Source: Mesorhizobium sp. AR07 (GTDB lineage: Bacteria; Pseudomonadota; Alphaproteobacteria; Rhizobiales; Rhizobiaceae). Taken from it: 64,000 nucleotides of DNA. The stretch covers positions 1,674,001-1,738,000 of the forward strand of contig NZ_CP080525.1 of NCBI RefSeq assembly GCF_024746815.1, written 5' to 3'. The stretch's first letter is position 1, and every line of letters starts with the position of its first letter. The notes below the pieces were generated by a model. That model saw nothing but the letters and a program-made list of their open reading frames with translations. It was not told the DNA's origin and did no database searches. This document shows positions 34,592-44,055 of the stretch, piece by piece. Position numbers and translations under genes: made by a program.

Positions 34592-35524
34592 ATGTCATTC
34601 AGCCAGCAGCGCGTGGTTCGCTCGCCAACGGGTGCCGACCTCAATCTTTTCGTCAGGCAGTCCGATGGCCGGCCGCGTGCCGTCGTGCAGATCAATCATG
34701 GGCTGGCCGAGCACGCCGCGCGCTATGCCCGTTTCGCCGATTTCCTCTCCCAGCGGGGCTTTCACGTCTATGTCCACGACCATCGCGGCCATGGCGCGAC
34801 CAAGGCGCCCGACGCGCCACTCGGCAGGTTCGCCGACAAGGACGGCCCCGCCAAGGTGATCGCCGATGTCGACGCCATTCACGATCTCATCGCCAGCGAA
34901 CAGCCAAACCTGCCGGTCATCCTTTTTGGCCATTCGATGGGTGCATCCGTCGCGCTGAACTACCTTCTGAGCCACTCGCCACGCGTTCATGCCGCCGCGA
35001 TCTGGAACGGCAATTTTTCACAAGGCCTGCTCGGCCAACTGGCCTTGGGCATCCTTGGCTGGGAAAGGATGCGGCTGGGCTCGGATGTCCCCTCACGCCT
35101 GCTGCCGAAACTCACCTTCCAGGCCTGGGGCAAGGCGGTGCCCAACCACCGCACGCTGTTCGACTGGCTGTCGCGCGACGAGGCGGAAGTGGCAAAATAC
35201 ATCGCCGATCCGCTGTGCGGCTGGGATGCGTCGGTGTCGATGTGGCGCGACGTCGTCGGCATGGCGCTGAATGGTGGTAAGGACGCCGGCTTTGCCGGCA
35301 TCAAGCGCGACCTCCCCGTTAGCATCGTCGGTGGCGAGAAGGACCCCGCCTCGGATTATGGCAAAGGCATCACCCATCTTGCCAATCGCATGCGCAAGAT
35401 GGGCTTTTCGAATCTCGTTTCAAAGGTTTACGCCGACACCCGCCACGAAAGCCTCAACGAGGTGAATCGCGACATCATCATGGACGATTTCGCCGCCTGG
35501 GCCGAAACCGTGCTGAAGGGGTGA
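34592..35524 (+). CDS. Alpha/beta hydrolase, lysophospholipase / monoacylglycerol lipase type
   Basis: 310 residues. Serine aminopeptidase S33/Hydrolase_4 family: INHGLAEHAARYARFADFLSQRGFHVYVHDHRGHG, nucleophile elbow LFGHSMGASVAL, GEKDPASDYG (acid) and YADTRHESLNE (catalytic His). Cytoplasmic, no signal peptide. It probably hydrolyses lysophospholipids or monoacylglycerols; substrate inferred from the family. ATG 34592 was chosen as the first start compatible with the domain. Followed 101 nt later by the CaiB-like gene. Confidence 0.85.
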   Translation: MSFSQQRVVRSPTGADLNLFVRQSDGRPRAVVQINHGLAEHAARYARFADFLSQRGFHVYVHDHRGHGATKAPDAPLGRFADKDGPAKVIADVDAIHDLIASEQPNLPVILFGHSMGASVALNYLLSHSPRVHAAAIWNGNFSQGLLGQLALGILGWERMRLGSDVPSRLLPKLTFQAWGKAVPNHRTLFDWLSRDEAEVAKYIADPLCGWDASVSMWRDVVGMALNGGKDAGFAGIKRDLPVSIVGGEKDPASDYGKGITHLANRMRKMGFSNLVSKVYADTRHESLNEVNRDIIMDDFAAWAETVLKG

Positions 35525-35625
35525 AAGGGATTGGCCTATCGCAAGAGCCGTGACAGCCGTTGCAGGGCTTGATAGAGGCTCTGCTTTCGCAGCAATCAAA
35601 GTGATTGCGGCAACCACGGTGATTT

Positions 35626-36801
35626 ATGACTGAGCCCCCGCTGAAAGGCGTCCGCGTCGTCGAACTCGCCCGCATCCTTGCCGGGCCTTGGGCCGGCCAG
35701 TTGCTGGCCGATCTCGGTGCCGATGTCATCAAGGTCGAAAGCCCCGATGGCGGCGACGACACCCGCAAATGGGGCCCGCCCTTCGTCATGGGCAAGGACG
35801 GCGAGAACCTGTCGGCCGCCTATTACCATTCCTGCAATCGCGGCAAGCGCTCGATCGCCATCGATTTCTCGACGCCGGAGGGTGCTGAGACCGTGCGCCG
35901 GCTGGTCGCGACATCGGATGTGCTGATCGAGAACTTCAAGCTAGGCGGCCTCAAGAAATACGGCCTCGATTTCGACAGCCTGCGCGAGATCAACCCTCGC
36001 CTCGTCTACTGCTCGATCACCGGCTTCGGCCAGGACGGACCCTACGCCCCACGCGCCGGCTATGATTTCATCATCCAGGCCATGGCCGGCATGATGTCGA
36101 TCACCGGCGAGGTTGGCCGCGAGCCGCAGAAGGCCGGCGTCGCCATTTCGGACATCTTCACCGGTCTTTATTCGGTCATCGCCATCCAGGCCGCCTTGCG
36201 CCATGCCGAACAGACCGGCGACGGCCAGCACATCGACATGGCGCTGTTCGACACCCAGATCTCGGCGCTCGGCAACCAGAACCTGAATTATCTCGTCTCC
36301 GGCAAGTCGCCGGTGCAGATGGGCAACGCGCACATGAACATTGCCCCTTACGAGGTGGTGCCGGTCCGGGACGGCCACATCATCCTGGCGGTCGGCAATG
36401 ACGGCCAGTTCGCCAAATTCTGTGCCGCAGTCGGATTGGACGATTTGCCCGCAAATCCCGACTTCGCCACCAACCCCGCGCGGGTTGCCAACCGGGTCAA
36501 GCTGCGCGAACACATGATCGAGGCGCTGAAGATTTTTGATCGCGACCCGCTGCTGGCAAAGCTGGAAGCGGCCAGCGTGCCGGCGAGCCCGATCAACACG
36601 ATCGGCCAGATGTTTGCCGACCCGCAGACGATCGCGCGCGGCATGCGGCTCGACCTCGACGACGGCCACGGCAACCTTCTGCCATCAGTCCGCGCACCGA
36701 TGGTGATGTCGGGCACGCCGCTCGTCTATGAGCGCCCCTCGCCGCGCCTGGGCGAGCACACGCAAGAAATCCTTGCCGAACTGGAGAAGTCTGGACAATG
36801 A
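35626..36801 (+). CDS. Class III (CaiB/BaiF) CoA-transferase
   Basis: 391 residues. Family hallmarks: LKGVRVVELARILAGPWAGQLLADLGADVIKVE at the N terminus, SCNRGKRSIAIDFSTPEGAE, VLIENFKLGGLKKYGLDF, ITGFGQDGPYAPRAGYDFIIQAMAG, and DGQHIDMALFD with the catalytic Asp. It would move CoA between carboxylic acids. The acids are unknown; the next gene, overlapping by ATGA, is a ThDP enzyme. The pair recalls formyl-CoA transferase with oxalyl-CoA decarboxylase, but the second protein lacks clear Oxc features, so another 2-oxo or hydroxyacyl substrate is as likely. Confidence 0.88.
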   Translation: MTEPPLKGVRVVELARILAGPWAGQLLADLGADVIKVESPDGGDDTRKWGPPFVMGKDGENLSAAYYHSCNRGKRSIAIDFSTPEGAETVRRLVATSDVLIENFKLGGLKKYGLDFDSLREINPRLVYCSITGFGQDGPYAPRAGYDFIIQAMAGMMSITGEVGREPQKAGVAISDIFTGLYSVIAIQAALRHAEQTGDGQHIDMALFDTQISALGNQNLNYLVSGKSPVQMGNAHMNIAPYEVVPVRDGHIILAVGNDGQFAKFCAAVGLDDLPANPDFATNPARVANRVKLREHMIEALKIFDRDPLLAKLEAASVPASPINTIGQMFADPQTIARGMRLDLDDGHGNLLPSVRAPMVMSGTPLVYERPSPRLGEHTQEILAELEKSGQ

Positions 36802-38447
36802 AGACCGGCGGACAACTGATCGTCGACGCGCTCGAGGCCAACGGCACCGACCGCATCTATTGCGTGCCCGGCGAATCCTACCTCGCGGTGCTCGACGCGC
36901 TGCACGATTCGACGATCCGCACCATAGTCTGCCGCCAGGAAGGCGGTGCCGCCATGATGGCCGATTGCCATGGCCGCCTGACCGGCAAGCCCGGCATCTG
37001 CTTCGTCACCCGCGGCCCCGGCGCCACCAATGCGTCTGCCGGCGTCCACATCGCCATGCAGGATTCGGTTCCCCTGATCCTGTTCATCGGCCAGGTCGCC
37101 AGCCACGCCAAGGAGCGCGAGGCTTTCCAGGAAGTGGACTATAAGAGGTTCTTTGGCGACATCGCCAAATGGGTGGTCGAGATCGACGACGCCTCGCGCA
37201 TCCCGGAATTCGTCACCCGCGCCTTCGCGGTGGCAACATCGGGCCGCCCCGGCCCGGTGGTCATCTCGCTGCCAGAAGACATGCTGACCAGTGTCGTCGA
37301 GGCGCCTGTTGCCTTGCCGCACACGCCGGTCGAAACCCGGCCGGGCGAAGCCGAACTCGACGCACTGGAAGCACTGCTGGCCAAGGCCAAGCAACCTTTC
37401 GTCATCCTCGGCGGCACGCGCTGGGATGCCGAGGCCGTGGCGCGGATGCGCTCGATCGCCGAGGTGTGGGCGCTGCCGATCGGCTGCTCCTTCCGCCGCC
37501 AGATGCTGTTCGATCATCTGCATCCGAACTATGCCGGCGATGTCGGCATCGGCATCAACCCGAAGCTGGCAACAGCGATCAAGCAGGCCGACCTCGTGCT
37601 GCTGATCTGCGGCCGCATGGGCGAAATGCCGTCGTCCGACTACACGCTGCTGAAAAGTCCCTACCCCAACCAGACGCTGGTCCATATCCATGCCGACGCC
37701 GGCGAACTCGGCCGCGTCTACCGGCCGACACTAGCGATCAACGCTTCGCCATCTGCCTTCATCGAAGCCTTCGCCAAGCGCAAGCCGGCCTCCGCACCCG
37801 TCTGGGCGGACGAGACGCCAAAGCTGCATGCGGCCTATCTCGACTGGTCGACGCCCCCGGAAAGCGGCCCCGGCCCGGTGCAGATGGGACCGATCATGAA
37901 TTATCTGGAAAAGATGTTGCCCGACGACGCCATCCTCACCAACGGCGCCGGCAACTACACCACCTGGGTGCATCGCTTCCATCGCTTCCGCCGCTTCGCC
38001 ACGCAGGCAGCCCCGACGTCAGGCTCGATGGGTTACGGCACCCCGGCGGCGGTCGCCGCCAAAGAGCTGTTTCCGGATCGCACCGTGGTCGCCTTCGCCG
38101 GCGACGGCTGCTTCCTGATGAACGGGCAGGAATTCGCCACCGCCGTCCAATATGATTTGCCGATCGTCGTCGTCGTCGTCAACAACGGCATCTACGGCAC
38201 CATCCGCATGCATCAGGAGCGCGAATATCCCGGCCGGGTCGTCGCCACCGATCTCAAAAATCCGGACTTCGCGGCCCTCGCCCGTGCCTATGGCGGCCAT
38301 GGCGAAACAGTTGAAAAGACCGCCGATTTCGCCGCGGCCTTCGAGCGTGCCCGCGCCAGCGGCAAACCAGCGATCGTCGAGATCAGGCTCGACCCCGAGG
38401 CGATCACGCCGACCCGGACGATGACCCAGATACGCGACAAGGCGTGA
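36798..38447 (+). CDS. Thiamine-diphosphate-dependent enzyme of the acetolactate synthase family
   Basis: 549 residues with three domains. N-terminal PYR domain (ALEANGTDRIYCVPGESYL, catalytic E48 in VCRQEGGAAMMA, FVTRGPGATNASAGVHIA), a central nucleotide-binding-type domain (about 190-330), and a C-terminal PP domain with the ThDP/Mg motif GDGCFLMNGQEF through VVVNNGIYGT. This fold covers acetolactate synthase, glyoxylate carboligase and related decarboxylases. It is coupled by ATGA to the CoA-transferase gene, hence a catabolic role with CoA thioesters is possible. A bidirectional terminator follows immediately. Confidence 0.85.
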   Translation: MKTGGQLIVDALEANGTDRIYCVPGESYLAVLDALHDSTIRTIVCRQEGGAAMMADCHGRLTGKPGICFVTRGPGATNASAGVHIAMQDSVPLILFIGQVASHAKEREAFQEVDYKRFFGDIAKWVVEIDDASRIPEFVTRAFAVATSGRPGPVVISLPEDMLTSVVEAPVALPHTPVETRPGEAELDALEALLAKAKQPFVILGGTRWDAEAVARMRSIAEVWALPIGCSFRRQMLFDHLHPNYAGDVGIGINPKLATAIKQADLVLLICGRMGEMPSSDYTLLKSPYPNQTLVHIHADAGELGRVYRPTLAINASPSAFIEAFAKRKPASAPVWADETPKLHAAYLDWSTPPESGPGPVQMGPIMNYLEKMLPDDAILTNGAGNYTTWVHRFHRFRRFATQAAPTSGSMGYGTPAAVAAKELFPDRTVVAFAGDGCFLMNGQEFATAVQYDLPIVVVVVNNGIYGTIRMHQEREYPGRVVATDLKNPDFAALARAYGGHGETVEKTADFAAAFERARASGKPAIVEIRLDPEAITPTRTMTQIRDKA

Positions 38448-38456
38448 TCGAATAAG

Positions 38457-38482
38457 AAAGGGGCGGTCGCCCGCCCCTTTTA
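38457..38482. terminator. Bidirectional intrinsic terminator
   Basis: AAAGGGGCGG (38457-38466), TCGC loop, CCGCCCCTTT then TA. Perfect stem with A-run on one side and T-run on the other, between the convergent ThDP-enzyme and CHRD genes. Confidence 0.85.
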
Positions 38483-38498
38483 GTCGACACGGCTTGCG

Positions 38499-38942
38499 CT
38501 ATTTCGCCGCCTCGATCTGGCCGCGGATTTCGCCGTCCTTGTTGGCCGCCGTGTGCACGTTGACATAGTCCTTGCCGGCCATCAGGTCGGCGGCCTGCGC
38601 GTCGGTCAGGACAGCCGAACCCTTGATCGGGCTCTTGAGCTTGCCTTTAAACGGGATCGCCACCCCGGCGTTCTCGCCAATCGCGGCCGGGCCGTGAATG
38701 TGTCCGGCCGTGGCCGGCCCGCTCAGCCCGGAATATTTGACGTTCCAGCTGAGCTTCTTCGTGGTCGTGTCGAAGGTGAGAGTGGCCGTTCCCTTGCCTT
38801 TCGTGGTGACCGGCGGGTTCTGCTGGCCGCCGTCGAGCGTTGCCTTCATCTTGACCGTCTCGGCCAGGGCTGGTGATGCCATAAGGAAGGACGCCGAGAT
38901 GGCCAGTGCCGAAAACATTGGTGCCAAGGATTGGATACGCAT
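38499..38942 (-). CDS. Secreted CHRD domain protein
   Basis: 147 residues. Signal peptide (MRIQSLAPMFSALAISASFLMASPALA-ET). The rest is one CHRD domain: ATLDGGQQNPPVTTKGKGTA, LSWNVKYSGLSGPATAGHIHGPA, and GKDYVNVHTAANKDGEIRGQI. CHRD domains occur in chordin and in many bacterial periplasmic proteins; the His residues in GHIHG and NVHT may bind a metal. Function unknown. Monocistronic with its own 5' region. Confidence 0.85.
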   Translation of the reverse strand: MRIQSLAPMFSALAISASFLMASPALAETVKMKATLDGGQQNPPVTTKGKGTATLTFDTTTKKLSWNVKYSGLSGPATAGHIHGPAAIGENAGVAIPFKGKLKSPIKGSAVLTDAQAADLMAGKDYVNVHTAANKDGEIRGQIEAAK

Positions 38943-39095
38943 GAGAATCTCCGTTGCTGGATGACATCCTCCGCGGCTCCCCGGCGCGTGGATGTATCAA
39001 CATAACGATTGCGAGCCCGGATGGCTCCATCCGGGTGACGCTTATTTGCAAACTGCCGAGGCCGCAGGATGACCCGGATACGCGAAAGCCAACGG

Positions 39096-40379
39096 TCAGA
39101 CAGCCGCCAGCGCCTGCGTCAGGTCGGCGATCAGGTCGTCCGGGTGCTCGACACCGATCGACAGCCTGACCGTGGTCTCCAGCACGCCGATACGCTGGCG
39201 CACATCGAAGGGAATGCCCGAATGGGTCATGGCCGCCGGGTGGCTGGCGAGCGATTCCGTTCCGCCGAGGCTCACCGCCAGCTTGAAGATCTGCAGGCCG
39301 TTGAGAAAGGCGAAGGCCGCCTTCTCGCCGCCTCTGATGTCGAAGGAGAAGGTCGAGCCGGCGCCGGTGCATTGCGCCCTATAGGCACGGCCGCCCGCCG
39401 TGTCCTCGCCCAGGAATGGCAGGTAATGCACCTTCTCGACCTTGGCATGATCGCGCAGGAATTCGGCGACCAGCCGCGCATTGTCGTTGGCGGGCTCCAT
39501 GCGGATTGACAGCGTCTCCAGCGAGCGGCCGAGCATCCAGCAGGAATGCGGGTCGAGTTGCGTACCGATCGCGCCGCGCAGCGCCTTGATCGGCTTGGTG
39601 ACCGCCTTGCTGCCCATGGCGGCGCCCGCGATCAGGTCGGAATGGCCGCCGACATATTTGGTCAGCGAATAGACGGATACATCGGCGCCGTGTTCGATCG
39701 GCCTCTGGAACACCGGGCCGAGCAGCGTGTTGTCGCAAACGACGATCGGCGTCGAGCCTTGGCCCACGCCGATCTCGTCGGCGATCTTGCGCATCAGCGC
39801 GATGTCGACCAGGCTGTTGGTCGGATTTGACGGCGTCTCTATCAGGATGACCGAGACGCGGCCCTTCGCGACTGCCGCGTCGGCAGCCGCGCGCACCGCC
39901 ATCTCGTCGACACCATCCGCGAAGCCGACCGCGCCGATGCCGAAGCCCGAAAGCGTGCGCGTCAAGAGCGTCTCGGTGCCACCGTAGAGCGGCTGCGAGT
40001 GCAGGATGACGTCGCCCGGGCGAGCATAGGCGAGCAGCGTCGTCGCGATCGCCGACATGCCTGATGAAAACAGGATGCAGGCGTCCGTCCGCTCATAGAT
40101 CGCCAGCCGGTCCTCGACGATTTCGCTGTTGGGATGGTTGAAGCGCGAATAGACCAGACCCGACGCCGTGCCGCTCGGCGGCTCCTTGCGGCCGGAGGTG
40201 TAGTCGAAGAAGTCGCGTCCCTCTTCCGCGGACTTGAACACGAAGGTCGAGGTCAGGAAGACCGGTGGCTTGACGGCGCCCTCCGAAAGCTGCGGATCGA
40301 AGCCATAGCTCAGCATCAGCGTCTCCGGATGGAGCTTGTGGTTGCCGATATGGGTCTTCGACGGGCGTGGGGCGGTCAT
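39096..40379 (-). CDS. Cystathionine gamma-synthase / methionine gamma-lyase family PLP enzyme
   Basis: 427 residues. Cys/Met-metabolism PLP family: [79 protein letters not shown]-lysine [11 protein letters not shown] and [17 protein letters not shown]. It could be a gamma-synthase, gamma-lyase or O-acylhomoserine sulfhydrylase; motif reading does not separate them. It is divergent from a Lrp/AsnC gene 123 nt away, which is the likely regulator. Two 10-bp inverted repeats lie in the gap. Confidence 0.87.
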   Translation of the reverse strand: MTAPRPSKTHIGNHKLHPETLMLSYGFDPQLSEGAVKPPVFLTSTFVFKSAEEGRDFFDYTSGRKEPPSGTASGLVYSRFNHPNSEIVEDRLAIYERTDACILFSSGMSAIATTLLAYARPGDVILHSQPLYGGTETLLTRTLSGFGIGAVGFADGVDEMAVRAAADAAVAKGRVSVILIETPSNPTNSLVDIALMRKIADEIGVGQGSTPIVVCDNTLLGPVFQRPIEHGADVSVYSLTKYVGGHSDLIAGAAMGSKAVTKPIKALRGAIGTQLDPHSCWMLGRSLETLSIRMEPANDNARLVAEFLRDHAKVEKVHYLPFLGEDTAGGRAYRAQCTGAGSTFSFDIRGGEKAAFAFLNGLQIFKLAVSLGGTESLASHPAAMTHSGIPFDVRQRIGVLETTVRLSIGVEHPDDLIADLTQALAAV

Positions 40380-40409
40380 GGCTTGTCCTGCTTTTCCGAG
40401 GGGTGTCGC

Positions 40410-40490
40410 CCGGCAATTTATGCGATCCTCTTCAGACAGTCCTTGCTATTCTTGGGCTTGCATGGCTGCATTACCGCAACAAATTGCCGG
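40410..40490. promoter_or_regulatory. Widely spaced 10-bp inverted repeat in the divergent Lrp / PLP-enzyme promoter region
   Basis: CCGGCAATTT (40410-40419) and AAATTGCCGG (40481-40490) are exact inverse complements 61 nt apart. AT-rich half-sites separated by several helical turns are characteristic of octameric Lrp binding, so they may serve autoregulation and control of the divergent gene. Symmetry is observed, role inferred. Confidence 0.5.
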
Positions 40491-40502
40491 AAGAGACCGA
40501 TA

Positions 40503-40961
40503 ATGCAGCAGAAGATAGCCGATGATTTCGACCGCAGGATCCTGCGTGAACTGCGGGCCGACGCCCGCATCACCAACAACGAGCTTGCCGAGCGGATCGG
40601 CCTGTCGCCGTCACCTTGCTTGAGACGAGTGCGGCGGCTGGAAGAAACCGGCGTCATCAGAGGCTACACCACGCTGGTCGATCCGGCCGCCTTCGGCTGG
40701 AGCATGGCCGCCATCGCCACCATCCGGCTCAGCCGTCAGAACGAGGACGAGATCGTCATGTTCGAGGACGCGATCCGCGGCTGGGAAGAGGTGCTGGAGT
40801 GCCACCTCGTCACCGGTTCGCGCGACTATGTGCTGAAAGTGGTGACCGGCAGCCTCGAACAGTACGAGCGCTTCATCAAGGAAAAGATCGCGCGGCTGAA
40901 ATGCGTCGCCTCGATCGAGACCAGCTTCGTCATGAACACCATAAAGGAACGGCGCCTCTGA
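40503..40961 (+). CDS. Lrp/AsnC-family transcriptional regulator
   Basis: 152 residues from ATG 40503. N-terminal helix-turn-helix (DDFDRRILRELRADARITNNELAERIGLSPSPCLRRVRRLEETGVIRGY) and C-terminal RAM (ligand-binding) domain (VTGSRDYVLKVVTGSLEQYERFI). Probably senses an amino acid and controls the divergent Cys/Met-type PLP enzyme. The last codons form one arm of the terminator hairpin. Confidence 0.9.
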   Translation: MQQKIADDFDRRILRELRADARITNNELAERIGLSPSPCLRRVRRLEETGVIRGYTTLVDPAAFGWSMAAIATIRLSRQNEDEIVMFEDAIRGWEEVLECHLVTGSRDYVLKVVTGSLEQYERFIKEKIARLKCVASIETSFVMNTIKERRL

Positions 40962-40983
40962 CTTTTTTGCCAGAGGCGCCGTT
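40948..40983. terminator. Bidirectional intrinsic terminator between lrp and the ABC binding-protein gene
   Basis: AACGGCGCCTCTG (40948-40960), loop ACTTTTTTGC, CAGAGGCGCCGTT (40971-40983): a perfect 13-bp stem. It includes the lrp stop codon, and ends 30 nt before the convergent binding-protein stop. Confidence 0.7.
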
Positions 40984-41012
40984 CGTCAATATCAAGATGT
41001 TGCCGGCTAGGC

Positions 41013-41984
41013 TTACTTGACCGCCTTGTCGGTGATGGCGGTGGTGTAGGCGCCGGTCGGCTCCTTGGTGATGATCTTCTGGTCGAGCAGCGCCTTGGCG
41101 GTGCGCTCGTAGGTCGCCGGGTCGAGCTTGCCGTCGGCATTGTCGATCAGCTTGGCGACTTCGCTCATCATGCGCTTCTGGTGGTTCTCGTCCTGGCCGC
41201 CACCGTCCATGACGATGCTTGCCGCCTCGTCATTGTGGTCGACGGCATATTTCCAGCCCTTCATCGAGGCGCGCACGAAACGCACCATCTTGTCCTCGAA
41301 GGCCGGGTCCTTGAGCTTGTCTCCCGACGCATAGAGACCGTCCTCGAGCAGGTCGTTGCCCATCGCCGAGTAGTTGAACACGGTCAGCTGGTCCGGCTTG
41401 TAGCCGGCATCGATCAGCTGCCAGTACTCGTTGTAGGTCATCACCGAGATGCAGTCGGCCTGCTTCTGGATCAGCGGCTGCACGTCGAAGCTCTGCTTGA
41501 GCACCGTGACGCCGTCCGGGCCGCCATCGGTCTTCAGGCCGAGCTTGTTCATCCAGGCGTAGAACGGATATTCGTTGCCGAAGAACCAGACGCCCAGCGT
41601 GTGGCCCTTGAAGTCGGCTTCGGTCTTGATCGGGCCGTCCTTCGGGCAGACCAGCTCCATGCCGGCCTTCTTGAACGGCTGGGCGATGTTGACCAGCGGC
41701 ACGCCCTTTTCGCGGGCGGCCAGCGCGCCGCCCATCCAGTCGACGATCACATCGGCGCCGCCGCCGGCGATCACCTGCTCGGGCGCAATGTCGGGACCGC
41801 CCGGCTTGATGTCGACGTCGAGACCTTCGGCGTCATAGAAACCCTTGGCCTTGGCAACATAGTAGCCGGCAAACTGGGCCTGCGTGACCCATTTCAGCTG
41901 CAACGTCACCTTGTCGGCGGCCATCGCCTGGAAAGCGGCAAGCGACATCGCGCCGGCCAGAACAGGAATAATCAGTCTTTTCAT
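41013..41984 (-). CDS. NMT1/THI5-type ABC transporter substrate-binding protein
   Basis: 323 residues. Signal peptide MKRLIIPVLAGAMSLAAFQAMA-AD. Family signatures: LQLKWVTQAQFAGYYVAKAKGFYDAEGLDV, KPGGPDIAPEQVIAGGGADVIVDWMG, GHTLGVWFFGNEYPFYAWMNKLGL and YNEYW. NMT1-like proteins bind pyrimidines, hydroxymethylpyrimidine or riboflavin precursors. In this operon with dihydropyrimidinase and aminotransferase genes, uracil/thymine or their dihydro forms are the probable ligands. Last gene of the transporter block (ATPase, DUF559 ORF, permease, permease, this gene), all on the minus strand. Confidence 0.88.
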   Translation of the reverse strand: MKRLIIPVLAGAMSLAAFQAMAADKVTLQLKWVTQAQFAGYYVAKAKGFYDAEGLDVDIKPGGPDIAPEQVIAGGGADVIVDWMGGALAAREKGVPLVNIAQPFKKAGMELVCPKDGPIKTEADFKGHTLGVWFFGNEYPFYAWMNKLGLKTDGGPDGVTVLKQSFDVQPLIQKQADCISVMTYNEYWQLIDAGYKPDQLTVFNYSAMGNDLLEDGLYASGDKLKDPAFEDKMVRFVRASMKGWKYAVDHNDEAASIVMDGGGQDENHQKRMMSEVAKLIDNADGKLDPATYERTAKALLDQKIITKEPTGAYTTAITDKAVK

Positions 41985-42025
41985 CTTTTTACCCTCTGAA
42001 GTTAGCACCCTTAAACCCACCGCCC

Positions 42026-43180
42026 CTATCCACCACGGACAGAGGGATGCCAAAACGTGACGGCTCTTTCGACCAGAGCGACCACGCCATAAAAGACCGA
42101 ACCCGCAAGTGCTGCAACTGCGATTTCGGCCCAGACCATGTCGATGTTCATCCGCCCGACCTCGGTCGAGATGCGGAAGCCCATGCCGACGACGGGCGTG
42201 CCGAAGAACTCGGCGACGATGGCGCCGATCAGCGCCAGCGTCGAGTTGATCTTCAGCGCGTTGAAGATGAAGGGCGCGGCTGCCGGCAGCCGAAGCTTCA
42301 GCAGCGTCTGCCAGTAGCCTGACGCATAGGTGCGCATCAGGTCGCGCTCCATATGGCCGGAGGCCGCAAGGCCGGCGACCGTGTTCACCAGCATCGGGAA
42401 GAAGGTCATGATGATGACGACGGCTGCCTTGGACTGCCAGTCGAAGCCGAACCACATGACCATGATCGGCGCGACGCCGATGATCGGCAGCGCCGAGACC
42501 ATGTTGCCGATCGGCAAGAGCCCGCGCCGCAGGAATGGCACACGATCGGCGAGGATCGCCGTGATGAAGCCGGCGCCGCTGCCAACGACATAGCCGAAGA
42601 TCACCGCCTTGAAGATGGTCTGCCGGACATCGGCGCCAAGTATCGGCAGCGAGTTGGCGATGCGCACGCCGATGGCGCTTGGCGGCGGCAGCAGGATGAA
42701 GGGGATGCCGGCGCCCCGCGTCACCGCTTCCCAGATGATCAGGATCCAGGCGCCGAAGATCGCCGGGATGATCAGGCGCAGCGCGGTCCGAGCAGAGCTT
42801 GCCATCGGGCGAAGCCCCGACAGGACAGCGACGCAGCGCCAACCAAGCAGCCAGGCCGCCGTGAGCAGCAAAAAGTACGGCGCCAGCGCGGTGCCTTCGA
42901 AACCTGCAACGCCGGAGATCAGCAGCCAAGCGACGAGGTGAGCGCCGACAAACAACACCACGGCTTCCACAAGGGGCGGAATGCTGATCATCGAGATCAG
43001 CGCCGCCAGCACGGCCAGGCCGAACATCAAGCCCTTCGTCCCGAGATAGGGATAGTTGATGCTGGCCGTCGGGTCGGCAAGTGCCGCCGCTTCCGGCTTC
43101 GACATCGCACCGAGCGCCACCGCGATCAGGCACAGCACGATGGCCAGCACCGCTTGCCAGGAGGGTTTCAGCCAGTTCAT
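42026..43180 (-). CDS. ABC transporter permease (second of two; BPD_transp_1 type)
   Basis: 384 residues from ATG 43180 (overlaps the upstream permease stop at 43177). Extra N-terminal hydrophobic helices (about 1-140) precede the BPD_transp_1 domain (about 185-375). The EAA loop is recognisable as YASGYWQTLLKLRLPAAAPFIFNALKI. Forms the membrane channel together with the companion permease. Frames longer at the 5' end belong to the upstream gene. Transports the ligand delivered by the NMT1-like protein. Confidence 0.85.
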   Translation of the reverse strand: MNWLKPSWQAVLAIVLCLIAVALGAMSKPEAAALADPTASINYPYLGTKGLMFGLAVLAALISMISIPPLVEAVVLFVGAHLVAWLLISGVAGFEGTALAPYFLLLTAAWLLGWRCVAVLSGLRPMASSARTALRLIIPAIFGAWILIIWEAVTRGAGIPFILLPPPSAIGVRIANSLPILGADVRQTIFKAVIFGYVVGSGAGFITAILADRVPFLRRGLLPIGNMVSALPIIGVAPIMVMWFGFDWQSKAAVVIIMTFFPMLVNTVAGLAASGHMERDLMRTYASGYWQTLLKLRLPAAAPFIFNALKINSTLALIGAIVAEFFGTPVVGMGFRISTEVGRMNIDMVWAEIAVAALAGSVFYGVVALVERAVTFWHPSVRGG

Positions 43181-44055
43181 GCCAGCCTCCCGCCCATGGC
43201 GCGGTCGACGATGCGCCCGGCAATGCCGACCACCATGACCAGCAGTGCGGCCACCACCGAACCGGCGACCAGCGTCGACCAGATGTCGATGGACTGGCTG
43301 TAGTAGGCGCCTGCCAGAAGCTTGGCGCCGATGCCGGCGACAGCACCCGTTGGCAGTTCGCCGACGATGGCGCCGACCAGGCTTGCCGCCACCGCCACCT
43401 TCATCGAGGTGAACAGGAACGGCACAGAGGCCGGCACACGCAATTTCCAGAAAGTCTGTGCGCGGCTGGCATTGTAGGTGTGCATCAGGTCGAGATGCAT
43501 GATCTCGGGCGACCGCAGGCCCTTCACCATGCCGACCGTCACCGGGAAGAACGACAGATAGGTCGAGATCATCGCCTTCGGGATCAGGCCGGTGATGCCG
43601 ATCGCCGCCAGCACGACGATGATCATCGGCGCCACCGCCAGGATCGGAATGGTCTGCGAGGCGATGATCCACGGCATCAGGCTGCGGTCGAGCGTCGCCA
43701 CATGCACGATGCCGACAGCGATAATGATGCCCAGCGCCGTGCCGAATCCAAAGCCAAGCAGCGTCGACGACAGCGTCACCCAAGCATTATAGACGAGGCT
43801 GCGGTTCGAGGTGACGCTGCGCAGGAAGGTGTTTTCGAAGAAGTTCACCGCCACCTGATGCGGCGCCGGCAGAGTCGGCTTCGGCTGCGACAGCGTCTTG
43901 CCGATGAATTCGCTCAAGGTAGGCGTTTCACCGGCGCGGCGGTCGAGGTCGCGCTGGAACGGCGTGTTGAGGATGACGGCGAAAACATACCAGAGCACGA
44001 CCACGCCAGCGAGGATCGAGGTCACGGGAATGAGCTTGTCGCGGAAGGTGTCCAT
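43177..44055 (-). CDS. ABC transporter permease (first of two)
   Basis: 292 residues. One N-terminal helix (VTSILAGVVVLWYVFAVIL), then a periplasmic stretch and a BPD_transp_1 domain (about 95-285). The EAA loop is YNASRAQTFWKLRVPASVPFLFTSMKV. It starts immediately after the stop of the inserted DUF559 ORF (TAA then ATG, 44058-44053) and overlaps the second permease gene by 4 nt. Heterodimeric inner-membrane channel with the next gene. Confidence 0.85.
   Translation of the reverse strand: MDTFRDKLIPVTSILAGVVVLWYVFAVILNTPFQRDLDRRAGETPTLSEFIGKTLSQPKPTLPAPHQVAVNFFENTFLRSVTSNRSLVYNAWVTLSSTLLGFGFGTALGIIIAVGIVHVATLDRSLMPWIIASQTIPILAVAPMIIVVLAAIGITGLIPKAMISTYLSFFPVTVGMVKGLRSPEIMHLDLMHTYNASRAQTFWKLRVPASVPFLFTSMKVAVAASLVGAIVGELPTGAVAGIGAKLLAGAYYSQSIDIWSTLVAGSVVAALLVMVVGIAGRIVDRAMGGRLA

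Noticed and set aside
42026..43783. A long fused permease reading frame starting at 43783
   Set aside because: It is an out-of-frame extension through the neighbouring permease; the ATG at 43180 gives the correct N-terminus and the ATGA overlap.
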